This document shows positions 24,841 through 32,631 of a stretch of DNA of 64,000 nt, one piece after another. The notes beneath the pieces are model-generated. The model was not told the origin of the DNA and made no database searches. It was given only the letters and a program-made list of their open reading frames with translations. The DNA is from an uncultured Phascolarctobacterium sp. (GTDB lineage: Bacteria; Bacillota; Negativicutes; Acidaminococcales; Acidaminococcaceae), in NCBI GenBank assembly GCA_949295115.1, contig CASFJU010000016.1, positions 1-64,000 on the forward strand, read 5' to 3'. The translations under genes were made by a program, and so were the position numbers. The first letter of the stretch is position 1. Every line of letters begins with the position of its first letter.

Positions 24841-25176
24841 ATGAAACATTTCTATATGCTGCTGGCAGCCATTGCGCTGGAAGTAAGCGGCACCACATTT
24901 ATGAAGTTTTCCGTAACGCACGAATGGCTTATCGGCTACCCGGTAATGCTGGCGGCCATGGCCTGTTCGTACTTCTGCTTAAGCAAGGCGGTTAAAAAAA
25001 TCCCCATCAGCGTCGCCTACGCCGTTTGGGAAGGTCTTGGCCTCGCGGGCACGGCTTTAATGGCCTGGCTGATTTTTAACGAAACCATGCCGCCCATTAA
25101 ACTTTTAGCCTTCGGCGTCATCATCGCCGGGCTTGTAATGATTAAAAAAGGCACTTTTAAAGTAGGATGTGATTGA
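24841..25176 (+). CDS. SMR-family efflux subunit, MdtJ/EbrB-like
   Basis: 111 residues, four helices. The essential membrane Glu is present (Glu14 in AIALEVSGT) together with VAYAVWEGLG and the closing GLVMIKKGT. SMR proteins export cations or polyamines with proton antiport; paired genes form heterodimers. First gene of a two-gene operon activated by the divergent MerR protein. Confidence 0.9.
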   Translation: MKHFYMLLAAIALEVSGTTFMKFSVTHEWLIGYPVMLAAMACSYFCLSKAVKKIPISVAYAVWEGLGLAGTALMAWLIFNETMPPIKLLAFGVIIAGLVMIKKGTFKVGCD

Positions 25177-25177
25177 A

Positions 25178-25498
25178 ATGCAGATGACAGGACTTTTTTA
25201 TATAATTCTCGCCGTTATCGCGGACGTAATTGCCAACGTCTGCCTCAAAAAATCGAACGGCTTTGCCGACAAAAAGTACGGCTTTGCCTCACTGGCACTT
25301 ATCGGCGTTGCCTTTTTGCTTATGGCACAAGCGCTGGTAACTCTGGACTTAAGCATAGCTTACGCTGTCTGGGGCGCTTTGGGCATACTATTAACCACTT
25401 GCGTGGATAAAGCCTTTTTCGGCCTGCGGATTAAACCGCTCGGTTTTGCAGGCATTGCCACCATGATCAGCGGCATCGTGCTTTTAAAAATGGTATAA
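25178..25498 (+). CDS. SMR-family efflux subunit, MdtI/EbrA-like, with Glu-to-Asp change
   Basis: 106 residues, four helices: ILAVIADVIANVCLKKSNGF, DLSIAYAVWGALGI, GIVLLKM. The residue aligned with EmrE Glu14 is Asp16. It starts one base after the preceding stop, so it surely forms a heteromer with the MdtJ-like subunit. An upstream in-frame GTG overlaps the ribosome site and was not chosen. Confidence 0.9.
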   Translation: MQMTGLFYIILAVIADVIANVCLKKSNGFADKKYGFASLALIGVAFLLMAQALVTLDLSIAYAVWGALGILLTTCVDKAFFGLRIKPLGFAGIATMISGIVLLKMV

Positions 25499-25526
25499 CA
25501 ACCCCCTCCCTGCTCTGCCGGAGCAG

Positions 25527-25559
25527 CTGCCCTCAAAGTTTAAGCTTTGGGGGCTTTTT
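25527..25559 (+). terminator. Terminator of the SMR operon
   Basis: Stem GCCCTCAAAG/CTTTGGGGGC with one wobble, then six T. Confidence 0.85.
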
Positions 25560-25664
25560 TATAAATTCCATATAAAATTTTAAACTTACTTAATGCAAAA
25601 CGCATAAAACTGTGATACAATGAGTAATATAGAATTATTATTGATTATGAAAGGGTGGTAACGT

Positions 25665-26303
25665 ATGAAAAAATCCTTATTAACTCTCGCACTCGCCTTT
25701 GGCTTTGTTGCTGCACCTTTTACTACCGATATTTTAAGCAGCACCGCCGAAGCAAAACCGCTGCCGCCGCGCCCCGCTGCACGCGAAGGGCTTGTGCCGC
25801 ATCAGGTACGCATTGATAACGAAATTGATTCCATCAGCGCACGCTTTGGCGTAGCCGAAAGCACTGTTAAAAAATTTTACAACCAGGGCTGGAGCTTTAA
25901 AGAACTGCGCCACGCCGCTTTTTTAAGCTATGCCACCGACAAGGACATGGGCGCCGTGCTTGATTTAAAAACCGAATACAACAGATGGCCGCGCGTTGAA
26001 TATATGCTGGGGCTGACACCTAACGACATTAAAGCCGCGCATGATAAAAACGACGCCGAATATTTAAGCACCGTGCTTGGCGTTGACACCGCCGTAAGCC
26101 TGCCGCTGTTTGAACAGAACTTTGGCATGGGCGACGTTGCCCACGCAGTGCTGATGGCTAAATATTGCAGCAGCACTGCGGCGCAGATTGTTGAAATGCA
26201 CAACCCGCCCGCAACTGATTGGGACGCCGTTGCCACACAGCTTGGCATTACCGAAGACCAGATGTACCAGGTACGTTTGGAAATGGAAAAACTGAGACCT
26301 TGA
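25665..26303 (+). CDS. Exported protein of unknown function
   Basis: 212 residues. Signal peptide with probable cleavage after AEA (residue ~30), then a Pro-rich KPLPPRPAAREG stretch and a mostly helical, acidic domain with two similar pieces (ARFGVAESTVKKFYNQGWSFKEL and TQLGITEDQMYQVRLEM). These look like short helical units that recur about every 55-60 residues. No enzyme motif seen. ATG after AAGGGTGG. Monocistronic. Confidence 0.7.
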   Translation: MKKSLLTLALAFGFVAAPFTTDILSSTAEAKPLPPRPAAREGLVPHQVRIDNEIDSISARFGVAESTVKKFYNQGWSFKELRHAAFLSYATDKDMGAVLDLKTEYNRWPRVEYMLGLTPNDIKAAHDKNDAEYLSTVLGVDTAVSLPLFEQNFGMGDVAHAVLMAKYCSSTAAQIVEMHNPPATDWDAVATQLGITEDQMYQVRLEMEKLRP

Positions 26304-26362
26304 TGGGTGGAATTGTAAGTAAAACAGTTATAAGTAAGCAGTTATAAGCAAAAAATAAAAGC

Positions 26363-26393
26363 AAAAAGCGAAGGCATAATGCCTTCGCTTTTT
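26363..26393 (+). terminator. Terminator of the exported-protein gene
   Basis: Perfect stem AAAAAGCGAAGGC with its complement, 5-base loop, T-run. Confidence 0.9.
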
Positions 26394-26405
26394 TGAGTAA
26401 GTTAA

Positions 26406-26510
26406 TTTAGTTAATTACGATTAAGTTAATCGTAATTAACTAAACTCCAAATTTTATCTTGCATTATTATATTTAGTATATTATAATTAACTTAATCGTA
26501 ATTAACTAAA
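26406..26510. repeat. Long inverted repeat and direct repeat before the DUF234 ATPase gene
   Basis: TTTAGTTAATTACGATTA (26406-26423) and its exact complement (26427-26444) form an 18-bp dyad around AGT. The 19-base right arm TTAATCGTAATTAACTAAA is repeated exactly at 26492-26510, just upstream of the ribosome site. Position and repetition suggest an operator for autoregulation by the ATPase protein or the end of a mobile module. Confidence 0.75.
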
Positions 26511-26525
26511 TTTGAGGTAAGAAAT

Positions 26526-27911
26526 ATGTTTATCGGAAGAAACTCAGAACTACAACAGTTAAATACCCTATATAAACAGGATAAATTTCAGTGCGTTATT
26601 ATCTGGGGCCGCCGCCGTGTAGGCAAAACAACACTTATTAACGAATTTTGCAAGGATAAAACAGCAATTTATTTTACCGGTATCGAAAGTACAGCCAAAG
26701 ATAATTTGGAAAACTTTAGCAAAAGCATTGCCGCGATAAACGGCAGCAGCGATAATGCGCCGGTGTTTAAAGATTTCCGCAGCGCACTGATAAACATCAA
26801 TGACTTAGCCCAAAAACAAAAAATAGTGCTTATCATTGATGAATATCCTTATCTTGCCCGCTCCTACAAACCAATTTCTTCCGTTTTGCAGGAGCTTATA
26901 GATAACACGCTGAAAGCAAACCCCAACCTGTTTATTATTCTTTGCGGATCATCCATGTCGTTTATGGAAAAACAGGTGCTTGGCTACCAAAGCCCGCTTT
27001 ACGGAAGGCGTACCGCCCAATTTCATATCAAACCGTTTAATTTTTATGAAGTTGCTTCTTACTACAAAAATTTCAGCCCGGAAGATATAGCGGCAGTCTA
27101 TGGCATTACCGGCGGCATACCGCTTTATATGTCGTTTATTAACGATAAGCTACGCTTAAAGGAAAACATCATTAACAACTTCTTAATGCCAAGCGGTTAT
27201 ATGTATGAAGAACCCAATAATCTGCTGAATCAGGAACTTCGCGAACCGGCAATTTATAATGCTATTATCCGCGCCGTTGCCACAGGCAGCTCCAAAATCT
27301 CAGAAATTGCTTCTAAAGTCGGTATTGATAACGCCAAAGCCAGCAACTATATTGATAAACTGATAGAGCTTGGCATTATTGAAAAAGAAACACCTGCCGG
27401 CGCCCCCAAAAGCAGCCGCAAAACAATTTACGGCATTAAAGACGGCATGTTCCGCTTCTGGTATAAATTTATACCGCAAAACAATATCTTAATCCAGCGC
27501 GGCAAAGCTGAAACAGCATGCCAGAACATTGAACCGCAGTTCAGCGATTACATGGGAAAAGTATTTGAAGATATCTGCGCCGATTACTTATGGGAAAACT
27601 ACGAAAGCCTGCCGGTAAGCTATCAGCAAATAGGGCGCTGGTGGGGCACAAACCCAAAACTGAAACGTGAAGAAGAAATTGACATTGTTGCTTACGCGGA
27701 TAATAAAGCAATTTTAGGCGAATGTAAATGGCGCAACGAAAAAACAGATAAAAATGTTTTGGAAACTTTGCTTGAACGCCGCAAATTGCTTACGCATTTT
27801 GATGAATGTTATTACTATATCTTCTCAAAAGCAGGTTTTACAAAATCCTGCATTGAACTTGCCCAGACTGATAACAGAATCAGGCTAATAAGTTTTAAAG
27901 AAATGCTATAA
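26526..27911 (+). CDS. Archaeal-type ATPase with wHTH and DUF234 nuclease-like C-terminus
   Basis: 461 residues. P-loop GRRRVGKTT (Lys34), Walker B LIIDEYPYLA (~103), GSS-containing sensor region, a winged helix (~240-300, ISEIASKVGIDNAKASNYIDKLIELGII), and a C-terminal DUF234 region with EEIDIVAYADNKAILGECKW, which fits a PD-(D/E)xK restriction-like core (Asp ... Glu-x-Lys). The family is common in archaea and anaerobic bacteria, solitary and laterally transferred, and its function is not established. AT-rich compared with the genes to its left; the repeats in front are probably its operator. Confidence 0.85.
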   Translation: MFIGRNSELQQLNTLYKQDKFQCVIIWGRRRVGKTTLINEFCKDKTAIYFTGIESTAKDNLENFSKSIAAINGSSDNAPVFKDFRSALININDLAQKQKIVLIIDEYPYLARSYKPISSVLQELIDNTLKANPNLFIILCGSSMSFMEKQVLGYQSPLYGRRTAQFHIKPFNFYEVASYYKNFSPEDIAAVYGITGGIPLYMSFINDKLRLKENIINNFLMPSGYMYEEPNNLLNQELREPAIYNAIIRAVATGSSKISEIASKVGIDNAKASNYIDKLIELGIIEKETPAGAPKSSRKTIYGIKDGMFRFWYKFIPQNNILIQRGKAETACQNIEPQFSDYMGKVFEDICADYLWENYESLPVSYQQIGRWWGTNPKLKREEEIDIVAYADNKAILGECKWRNEKTDKNVLETLLERRKLLTHFDECYYYIFSKAGFTKSCIELAQTDNRIRLISFKEML

Positions 27912-27934
27912 AACTAAATACAGTTAAAACGTAT

Positions 27935-27966
27935 AAACGCAGCATAACATAAGTTATGCTGCGTTT
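27935..27966. terminator. Hairpin after the DUF234 ATPase gene
   Basis: 14-bp perfect stem AAACGCAGCATAAC with its complement and loop ATAA. No real T-run on the plus side, so termination efficiency is uncertain. Confidence 0.55.
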
Positions 27967-27976
27967 AATGAATATT

Positions 27977-28237
27977 TTAAAATTTAAACCACTTATGTAC
28001 TGTTTTTTGTATTAATCGTGTGTTTATTTGATTATCATAATAAAAATCTTTTTGTAAATTTTTATTATGATATAAAATTGCCACTATAATAGCAGACACT
28101 GTATCCTCATCTAAAGAGCTATTATTATAGCTATGGGAAACTGTACAACCAGTAATTCCGGCTATAACTGATTTATCAACTTCTTTATATTTTTGATAGT
28201 TTGATAAAACAAATAATCCGTTATAACCGTTTATAAC
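27977..28237 (-). CDS. Open -1 frame continuing the ferredoxin-domain gene
   Basis: The -1 frame relative to the gene that stops at 28231 is open from a stop at 28262 to TAA at 27977, over 90 codons of very AT-rich DNA where a chance open frame of this length is unlikely. The last 86 codons give a plausible protein (VINGYNGLFVLSNYQKYKE ... TVHKWFKF). It has no ATG; the first conventional start is a GTG at 28099. The upstream gene's final codons contain A_AAA_AAG in the right phase, so a -1 slip would fuse this tail to the ferredoxin-domain protein. Alternatives are loss of one A from the A-run (a frameshifted gene) or a separate gene with an unusual start. Confidence 0.5.
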   Translation of the reverse strand, partial: VINGYNGLFVLSNYQKYKEVDKSVIAGITGCTVSHSYNNSSLDEDTVSAIIVAILYHNKNLQKDFYYDNQINTRLIQKTVHKWFKF

Positions 28238-29232
28238 TTTTTTAACATATTTATCTTTTCTTCAATAAGTTTTTTTGCCTCTTTATTGTAAGACTCTATT
28301 GCTGATTCAACCTCACTTATTGGCCTGTCATCAATATCAGCATAACGAATAGCATTTTTTAAATCTGAAAGATATTCTCTCACCAAATCATAAGCTCTAT
28401 ACGAGTATTTCGTTTTATAATTATCTCCTCCAAAAAATCCCCTTCCAGCATAAACTTCCATATCATCGGTGTCAATGTATGATCTATAACCCTCTTTGTC
28501 TGTATGAGGTATATCATGAAATTCTCTCATTATTCTTGGCACTATTTGATATTCATCAAAATGTTTTAAAATCCACATATAATTGCTTTTTTCTACATCC
28601 GGAATACCACCAGGATATGCTTCAAATTTTACAAAATCAGCAGGAAATTTAATCTTACCATCAGAACTACCCTCAACTTCATTTACAAAATCTAAAAGTA
28701 CTTTCTCATATTTGGCGTTAGCCTGTCCCCAAAAACTGTTTCTATCAAATGTATAATATTTTTTTAATTTATCCTCTCTGTATTGAACTAACACTTCTGT
28801 TATAAAGCGCGTATACTGCGAGTAAACATTCCTGTCAAATTCGCTCAAAGCAGCACTTTCAGCGCTGCTTTCACTTGAATATTCATACCCACTGGAATAA
28901 CGCATATTAGGAGAACTAATACTGTATCTATTTACATCCATTTTTATATCTTCTTTTTTTAATACAGGTTTTTCCACTTTTTCTAATTTAGTTCTTAATA
29001 AATTAGCCAGACTGTTTTTATCTAAATTTTTAACTTCTCCTTTTTCAACAATTTTAATAGCACCAGCAGGACAAATTTTAACTATCTCCTCTGCTTCTTT
29101 CAATAACTGTGTTGTTATAACACATTTAGGTGCAGGTACAGCTTTACCAGCAGCATCTTCTACAAGCAGATTAGTTTTTTGCGTACACATACCACAGCAA
29201 GCACATTTTTCGCTAACTTCAAAAGTTTTCAT
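28231..29232 (-). CDS. Protein with N-terminal single [4Fe-4S] ferredoxin domain
   Basis: 333 residues. The first 60 residues form a single-cluster ferredoxin fold: Cys10, Cys13 and Cys16 in C-AC-C-GM-C, and Cys54 in CPAGAI. A Ser-rich linker (~100-135, YSSGYEYSSESSAES) leads to a domain I do not recognise (~135-333), rich in aromatic and charged residues with DTDDMEVYAGRGFFGGD. No signal or membrane segment. Third structural gene of the island operon, 20 bases after its neighbour. The start is the ATG eight bases after GGGAGGG. Its last codons hold a slippery heptamer (see the -1 frame entry). It could bring electrons or a redox/iron sensor to the system. Confidence 0.7.
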   Translation of the reverse strand: MKTFEVSEKCACCGMCTQKTNLLVEDAAGKAVPAPKCVITTQLLKEAEEIVKICPAGAIKIVEKGEVKNLDKNSLANLLRTKLEKVEKPVLKKEDIKMDVNRYSISSPNMRYSSGYEYSSESSAESAALSEFDRNVYSQYTRFITEVLVQYREDKLKKYYTFDRNSFWGQANAKYEKVLLDFVNEVEGSSDGKIKFPADFVKFEAYPGGIPDVEKSNYMWILKHFDEYQIVPRIMREFHDIPHTDKEGYRSYIDTDDMEVYAGRGFFGGDNYKTKYSYRAYDLVREYLSDLKNAIRYADIDDRPISEVESAIESYNKEAKKLIEEKINMLKKL

Positions 29233-29252
29233 AAAATTCCCTCCCAAAATTT

Positions 29253-30071
29253 TTAAGCAAGTTGTTCAACTTGTTTTATAAAATTATTGCCGATTTCTAA
29301 TATCTTGGCTGTTTCAACAGCTAGTTCGCCATTAAGTGTTATTACCGGCGCATCAATTATTTTCTTAATAGTGCTGGCAATATTTATGCAAGTCATCAGA
29401 GCCTTTCTGTCATCCGTTGTATATGCGCTGCGACTATAACCATTTTTATCAATAATAGCCAATGTATGATTGATTGATTTCATAAATAAAATATTAAGAC
29501 GGGCTAGCAAATCTGCAAGCGCATTGCACCTGTCAACAACTGTATCTAACGAAGTAGCTAATGCTTCTGCTTCACTGTAAGCAACTTCAGCCATTCTCAG
29601 CTGCGCATTAGCAACCTTAAGGTTTCGTTTAGATTCTTCTGCCATTGTATATCCAATAGTACCTATACCGCCAAAAAATAATGTACCCTTTAATAATGTA
29701 TATGTAATTTCACTATCTGACATAGGTTTTACACCTGTTTGTACTACCGTCTTTATGTGCATTACTTCATCAGGAATAAGTGTAATTTTATTTAGTTTTT
29801 TTATTTCGTCGCTTTCTTGAAAATCAATTTTAATAATTTTTTCATAAACATCTAAAAATTTATACATTGAGGTAACAACTATTCCTCTTTTCCTATTAGC
29901 GATTTTTCTTAAAGCATTATCAACATTTTCTTTCTTTTCCTTCAGTAAAGCTTCTGCTTCTAACTGTCTAGTAACAGCTTTTGCGAATTTTCTCTGTGCT
30001 TTTGAATCCATTTTCATAGATTGATCAGTTTTGTAAAATGTATAGCCGACGGCTACAATTAATGGTAACAT
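29253..30071 (-). CDS. Membrane-anchored helical protein of the island
   Basis: 272 residues, not recognised. N-terminal hydrophobic anchor (LPLIVAVGYTFY), a charged helical stretch likely to form a coiled coil (~20-65), a short hydrophobic Gly-rich segment (~130-145, FFGGIGTIGYT), and a long helical C-terminus with Ala/Glu heptads. Start set at the ATG six bases after GGGGGA. Lies 12 bases after the HNH gene. Its composition suggests a membrane scaffold or stalk rather than an enzyme. Confidence 0.6.
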   Translation of the reverse strand: MLPLIVAVGYTFYKTDQSMKMDSKAQRKFAKAVTRQLEAEALLKEKKENVDNALRKIANRKRGIVVTSMYKFLDVYEKIIKIDFQESDEIKKLNKITLIPDEVMHIKTVVQTGVKPMSDSEITYTLLKGTLFFGGIGTIGYTMAEESKRNLKVANAQLRMAEVAYSEAEALATSLDTVVDRCNALADLLARLNILFMKSINHTLAIIDKNGYSRSAYTTDDRKALMTCINIASTIKKIIDAPVITLNGELAVETAKILEIGNNFIKQVEQLA

Positions 30072-30083
30072 CAATATTCCCCC

Positions 30084-31352
30084 TTACAAAACCAGTACTG
30101 CACTTTCATCATCAAAAAATTCATTAAATTCATCTACTGATTGAAAGGCACATTTTTCATTAAATATCGATAAAATACAATTCAAACCGTCAGCAATGCC
30201 TTCAACATTATTCTGCAAAATAGAGATTTGAATATACTCAAACCCGGTATTAAAAGCTTTTTCCAATTTTTCTCTCTCCTTTTCTCTTAAATTAACTAAA
30301 ATTTTCTTTTGTTCTTCCAAAGCAACCAAAGCATCACTTACAATGCGATTAAATTTAGCAAGCCGCTTAGCCACAATTTTCTTTTCCTGTTGATATTTCA
30401 AAACAGTAGCACTAATTTGGCTTACAACAAGTGAAGCTATAACTGCACCTGCCGGTCCGCCACAAGCAAAACCAACTTTAAACGCCAAATAACCTGCGCC
30501 ACTCAATAATATTTCCGTCGCACATTCTTCCTCGCTTATTTCCCCATCTAAACATCTTAAAACAGAACGTCCTATCACAATTACTGTAGTAATTTCTGCT
30601 ATCGGCAATTCTTGCGCAACAAATTTTGCTATATCTTTGCCAGCATATTCTTTACAAATACTAACTACTCCGTCTTGTGCTAATGAAACACCTGCTGATG
30701 AAGCAAAACTGCTACCTGAATCTACAGCTATATCCTTCAGTGCTTCTCCAACACTTTTTTCTCCGGCAGCAATCTGCGCCAGATTATTACATGAAGAAAT
30801 AGTAAGTGCTATAAGTGCCGAAGCAGTTCCAGTATGTACTGCCTTACCTACTGATTTAGAAGGATTAATATCAATAGTGTTTTTAGTCAATTTTTTTATT
30901 TTTCCGGAAAATTTACTTGTTTTTGCATCAGCAAACACCGCTGCTTCGGAACTCGCTTCTTTGCTAAGCATATTATAAGATGTGGCAACATCTTCAGGAT
31001 CACCTTTTTTAATTTTATCCAATAAATATTCATGATTCGATTTATTGGATTTTGCCTTATTTAAAGCCTCTGAAGTTGTAGCTAAATTATAATCAGAATT
31101 TGCAATTCTTTTTAATTCAGCTTTACTAACATCTTTCCCATATCTTTTTATAAGTTGGTCTAAAGGTACTACATGGTCAATATTAGCTGTTGTTTTAGTA
31201 GTAAAACGGCCTTTTGACGAATAGTAAAGTGTTTGCCCAGTATATTCATCTACTGCACTTCTTTGCCCATTAAAATATCTATTTTTATAACTATCCTTAT
31301 TGTTATTTCTTCTACCAAAATCATCTACATCTTTTCGAGTAAGTTTGCCCAT
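30084..31352 (-). CDS. HNH nuclease-domain protein with C-terminal membrane-like region
   Basis: 422 residues. Residues ~35-110 form an HNH/His-Me finger motif: IDHVVPL (Asp59-His60), NSDYNLATT (Asn85, Asn89), LNKAKSNKSNHEYL. Residues ~170-320 are Ala/Gly/Ser-rich with two hydrophobic blocks, the second (~280-312, GAGYLAFKVGFACGGPAGAV) like a glycine-zipper membrane hairpin; the tail is coiled coil. A nuclease joined to a membrane-active region is typical of conflict effectors; no relative with this exact plan is known to me. The ATG follows GGAGGAG and lies inside the 3' end of the WYL gene (32-base overlap), so regulator and effector are coupled. Confidence 0.65.
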   Translation of the reverse strand: MGKLTRKDVDDFGRRNNNKDSYKNRYFNGQRSAVDEYTGQTLYYSSKGRFTTKTTANIDHVVPLDQLIKRYGKDVSKAELKRIANSDYNLATTSEALNKAKSNKSNHEYLLDKIKKGDPEDVATSYNMLSKEASSEAAVFADAKTSKFSGKIKKLTKNTIDINPSKSVGKAVHTGTASALIALTISSCNNLAQIAAGEKSVGEALKDIAVDSGSSFASSAGVSLAQDGVVSICKEYAGKDIAKFVAQELPIAEITTVIVIGRSVLRCLDGEISEEECATEILLSGAGYLAFKVGFACGGPAGAVIASLVVSQISATVLKYQQEKKIVAKRLAKFNRIVSDALVALEEQKKILVNLREKEREKLEKAFNTGFEYIQISILQNNVEGIADGLNCILSIFNEKCAFQSVDEFNEFFDDESAVLVL

Positions 31353-32319
31353 AACGCTCCTCCTTAGATTTATAAATCATATAAATTTTGTCAATTGCAT
31401 CAATAAATTCTTTACGCAGCTCTATTGGTTCAAGAATCTCTATGCTACTACCTTGCAATAAAGCCCATCTAATAAACCCTTCTCCAAATACTTTCGCTCC
31501 GTATACCTTCCATTCACCTTTATCAGCTATAAACCAGTGGTTTGGCAAACGGTCTTTAAAAGCTTCTACCGCTTTATTTTTACATTTTACTTTTATTTGC
31601 AACAGTTCTCCGGCGTACATAAACTGCAAGCAGTTACGCATTTTTGCAGCATTATATTTTTCATAAAGCCGCTCGCTATAATGCTCGTCCGTTAATTTAA
31701 AACTTTCGATACGGTCGACTCTGAAAAACGCAGGGTATTTATATTCTTCACCGTCTATAAATGCTATCAGATAAAAGTAAAAATCAGAAAAAATAAAAAT
31801 TAATGGTAAAATACGCCGTTCTATACATTCTCCGGTAGCTTTTGTATATATTACATCAATTTTAAAATGCTTTTGTATTATAAAAGTTAAATCTTCCAGC
31901 ATTTTTAAAATAGCCTTTCCGTGTACCGGCGATACATAGTTATCCAGTTCACTGTAAATTGAATTAACTGCTTCCTTCCGTGCCATTGGGTCTGTCATCA
32001 TTCGTATAGAAGCTGCTAATCCTTGCATTTCGTCCTTACGCAGCACCCTCGCACCAAGCAGCACCTTCATAATAGTTATAACTTCAATACTGCTTAACTT
32101 GTGATTTTTCAAATCGGAAAGGTACTACACGTTATCAGCTTTATTAAAACAGATTTCACCTGCGGCGTGTATCTCTGCCAAAAAGTTACGTATGTCCTCT
32201 ATATCACGGTCAAATGAACGCTCACTTATACCATTGAGCTTTGAAAAATCCGTTTTATTTATTTTTTCACCCTGTGTAAACTTATGAAAAAGCATTAATA
32301 TTCTACTGATTTTATCCAT
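31321..32319 (-). pseudogene. WYL-domain regulator interrupted by an in-frame amber codon
   Basis: A 332-codon frame with an N-terminal winged HTH (INKTDFSKLNGISERSFDRDIEDIRNFL), the WYL domain (~160-240) and the WCX tail (WALLQGSSIEILEPIELRKEF). Codon 65 is TAG (32125-32127) between NKADNV and YLSDLKNHK, where relatives usually have Tyr; a TAC/TAT to TAG change explains it. All else is intact and in frame. Either the gene is recently inactivated, or it is read through, or translation restarts at the TTG at 32112, giving a WYL protein without its DNA-binding domain. WYL regulators often guard phage-defence and mobile loci. ATG after AAAGGTG. Confidence 0.8.
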
Positions 32320-32340
32320 TTAAAAACACCTTTACGTTGG

Positions 32341-32371
32341 TTTATACTTAAATTATAGCAGAACTCAACGT
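32341..32371 (-). promoter_or_regulatory. Promoter and inverted repeat before the WYL regulator
   Basis: On the minus strand TTGAGT (32363-32368) and TATAAA (32341-32346) are 16 bp apart. The promoter is bracketed by CAACGT (32366-32371) and ACGTTG (32334-32339), an inverted repeat that may be the regulator's operator. Confidence 0.5.
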
Positions 32372-32438
32372 CAAAATATGTCGTTGCTTATATTATTTTA
32401 GAAAATTTATACAAATATTTTTACTTTTTAACACAAAA

Positions 32439-32467
32439 TAAAAAAGACACCGGCGCTAACCGATGTC
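32439..32467 (-). terminator. Terminator of tRNA-Ser(GCT)
   Basis: Stem GACATCGG/CCGGTGTC with one wobble and 6-base loop, then TTTTTT on the minus strand. Confidence 0.85.
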
Positions 32468-32481
32468 CTTTACTTTTAAGT

Positions 32482-32572
32482 TGGCGGAGTGGCAGGGATT
32501 TGAACCCTGGCGGGAGTTGCCCCCCCTAACGATTTAGCAAACCGTCCTCTTCAGCCACTTGAGTACCACTCC
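32482..32572 (-). tRNA. tRNA-Ser(GCT), CCA encoded
   Basis: 91-base class II tRNA: acceptor GGAGTGG/CCACTCC, discriminator G, anticodon loop with GCT (reads AGU/AGC), long variable arm with a run of G residues, T arm with GGTTCAAATCC, templated CCA. It forms the right border of the AT-rich island. Confidence 0.95.
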
Positions 32573-32589
32573 AATTGACTTACTTATAT

Positions 32590-32618
32590 AGTATACACTA
32601 TGTTTCGCTAAATTTCAA
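32590..32618 (-). promoter_or_regulatory. Promoter of tRNA-Ser(GCT)
   Basis: TTGAAA and TATACT with a 17-bp spacer on the minus strand, 17 bases before the tRNA. Confidence 0.8.
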
Positions 32619-32631
32619 GCGTTTTTAATTT

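Noticed and set aside
31321-32112. A separate 263-residue WYL gene starting at TTG 32112
   Set aside because: No ribosome site before that TTG, and the preceding frame joins it through one TAG only; treated as one interrupted gene.
32482-32572. tRNA-Ser(GCT) as an integrase attachment site for the island
   Set aside because: I looked for a copy of the tRNA 3' end near 26-28 kb and found none, and there is no integrase gene in the window.
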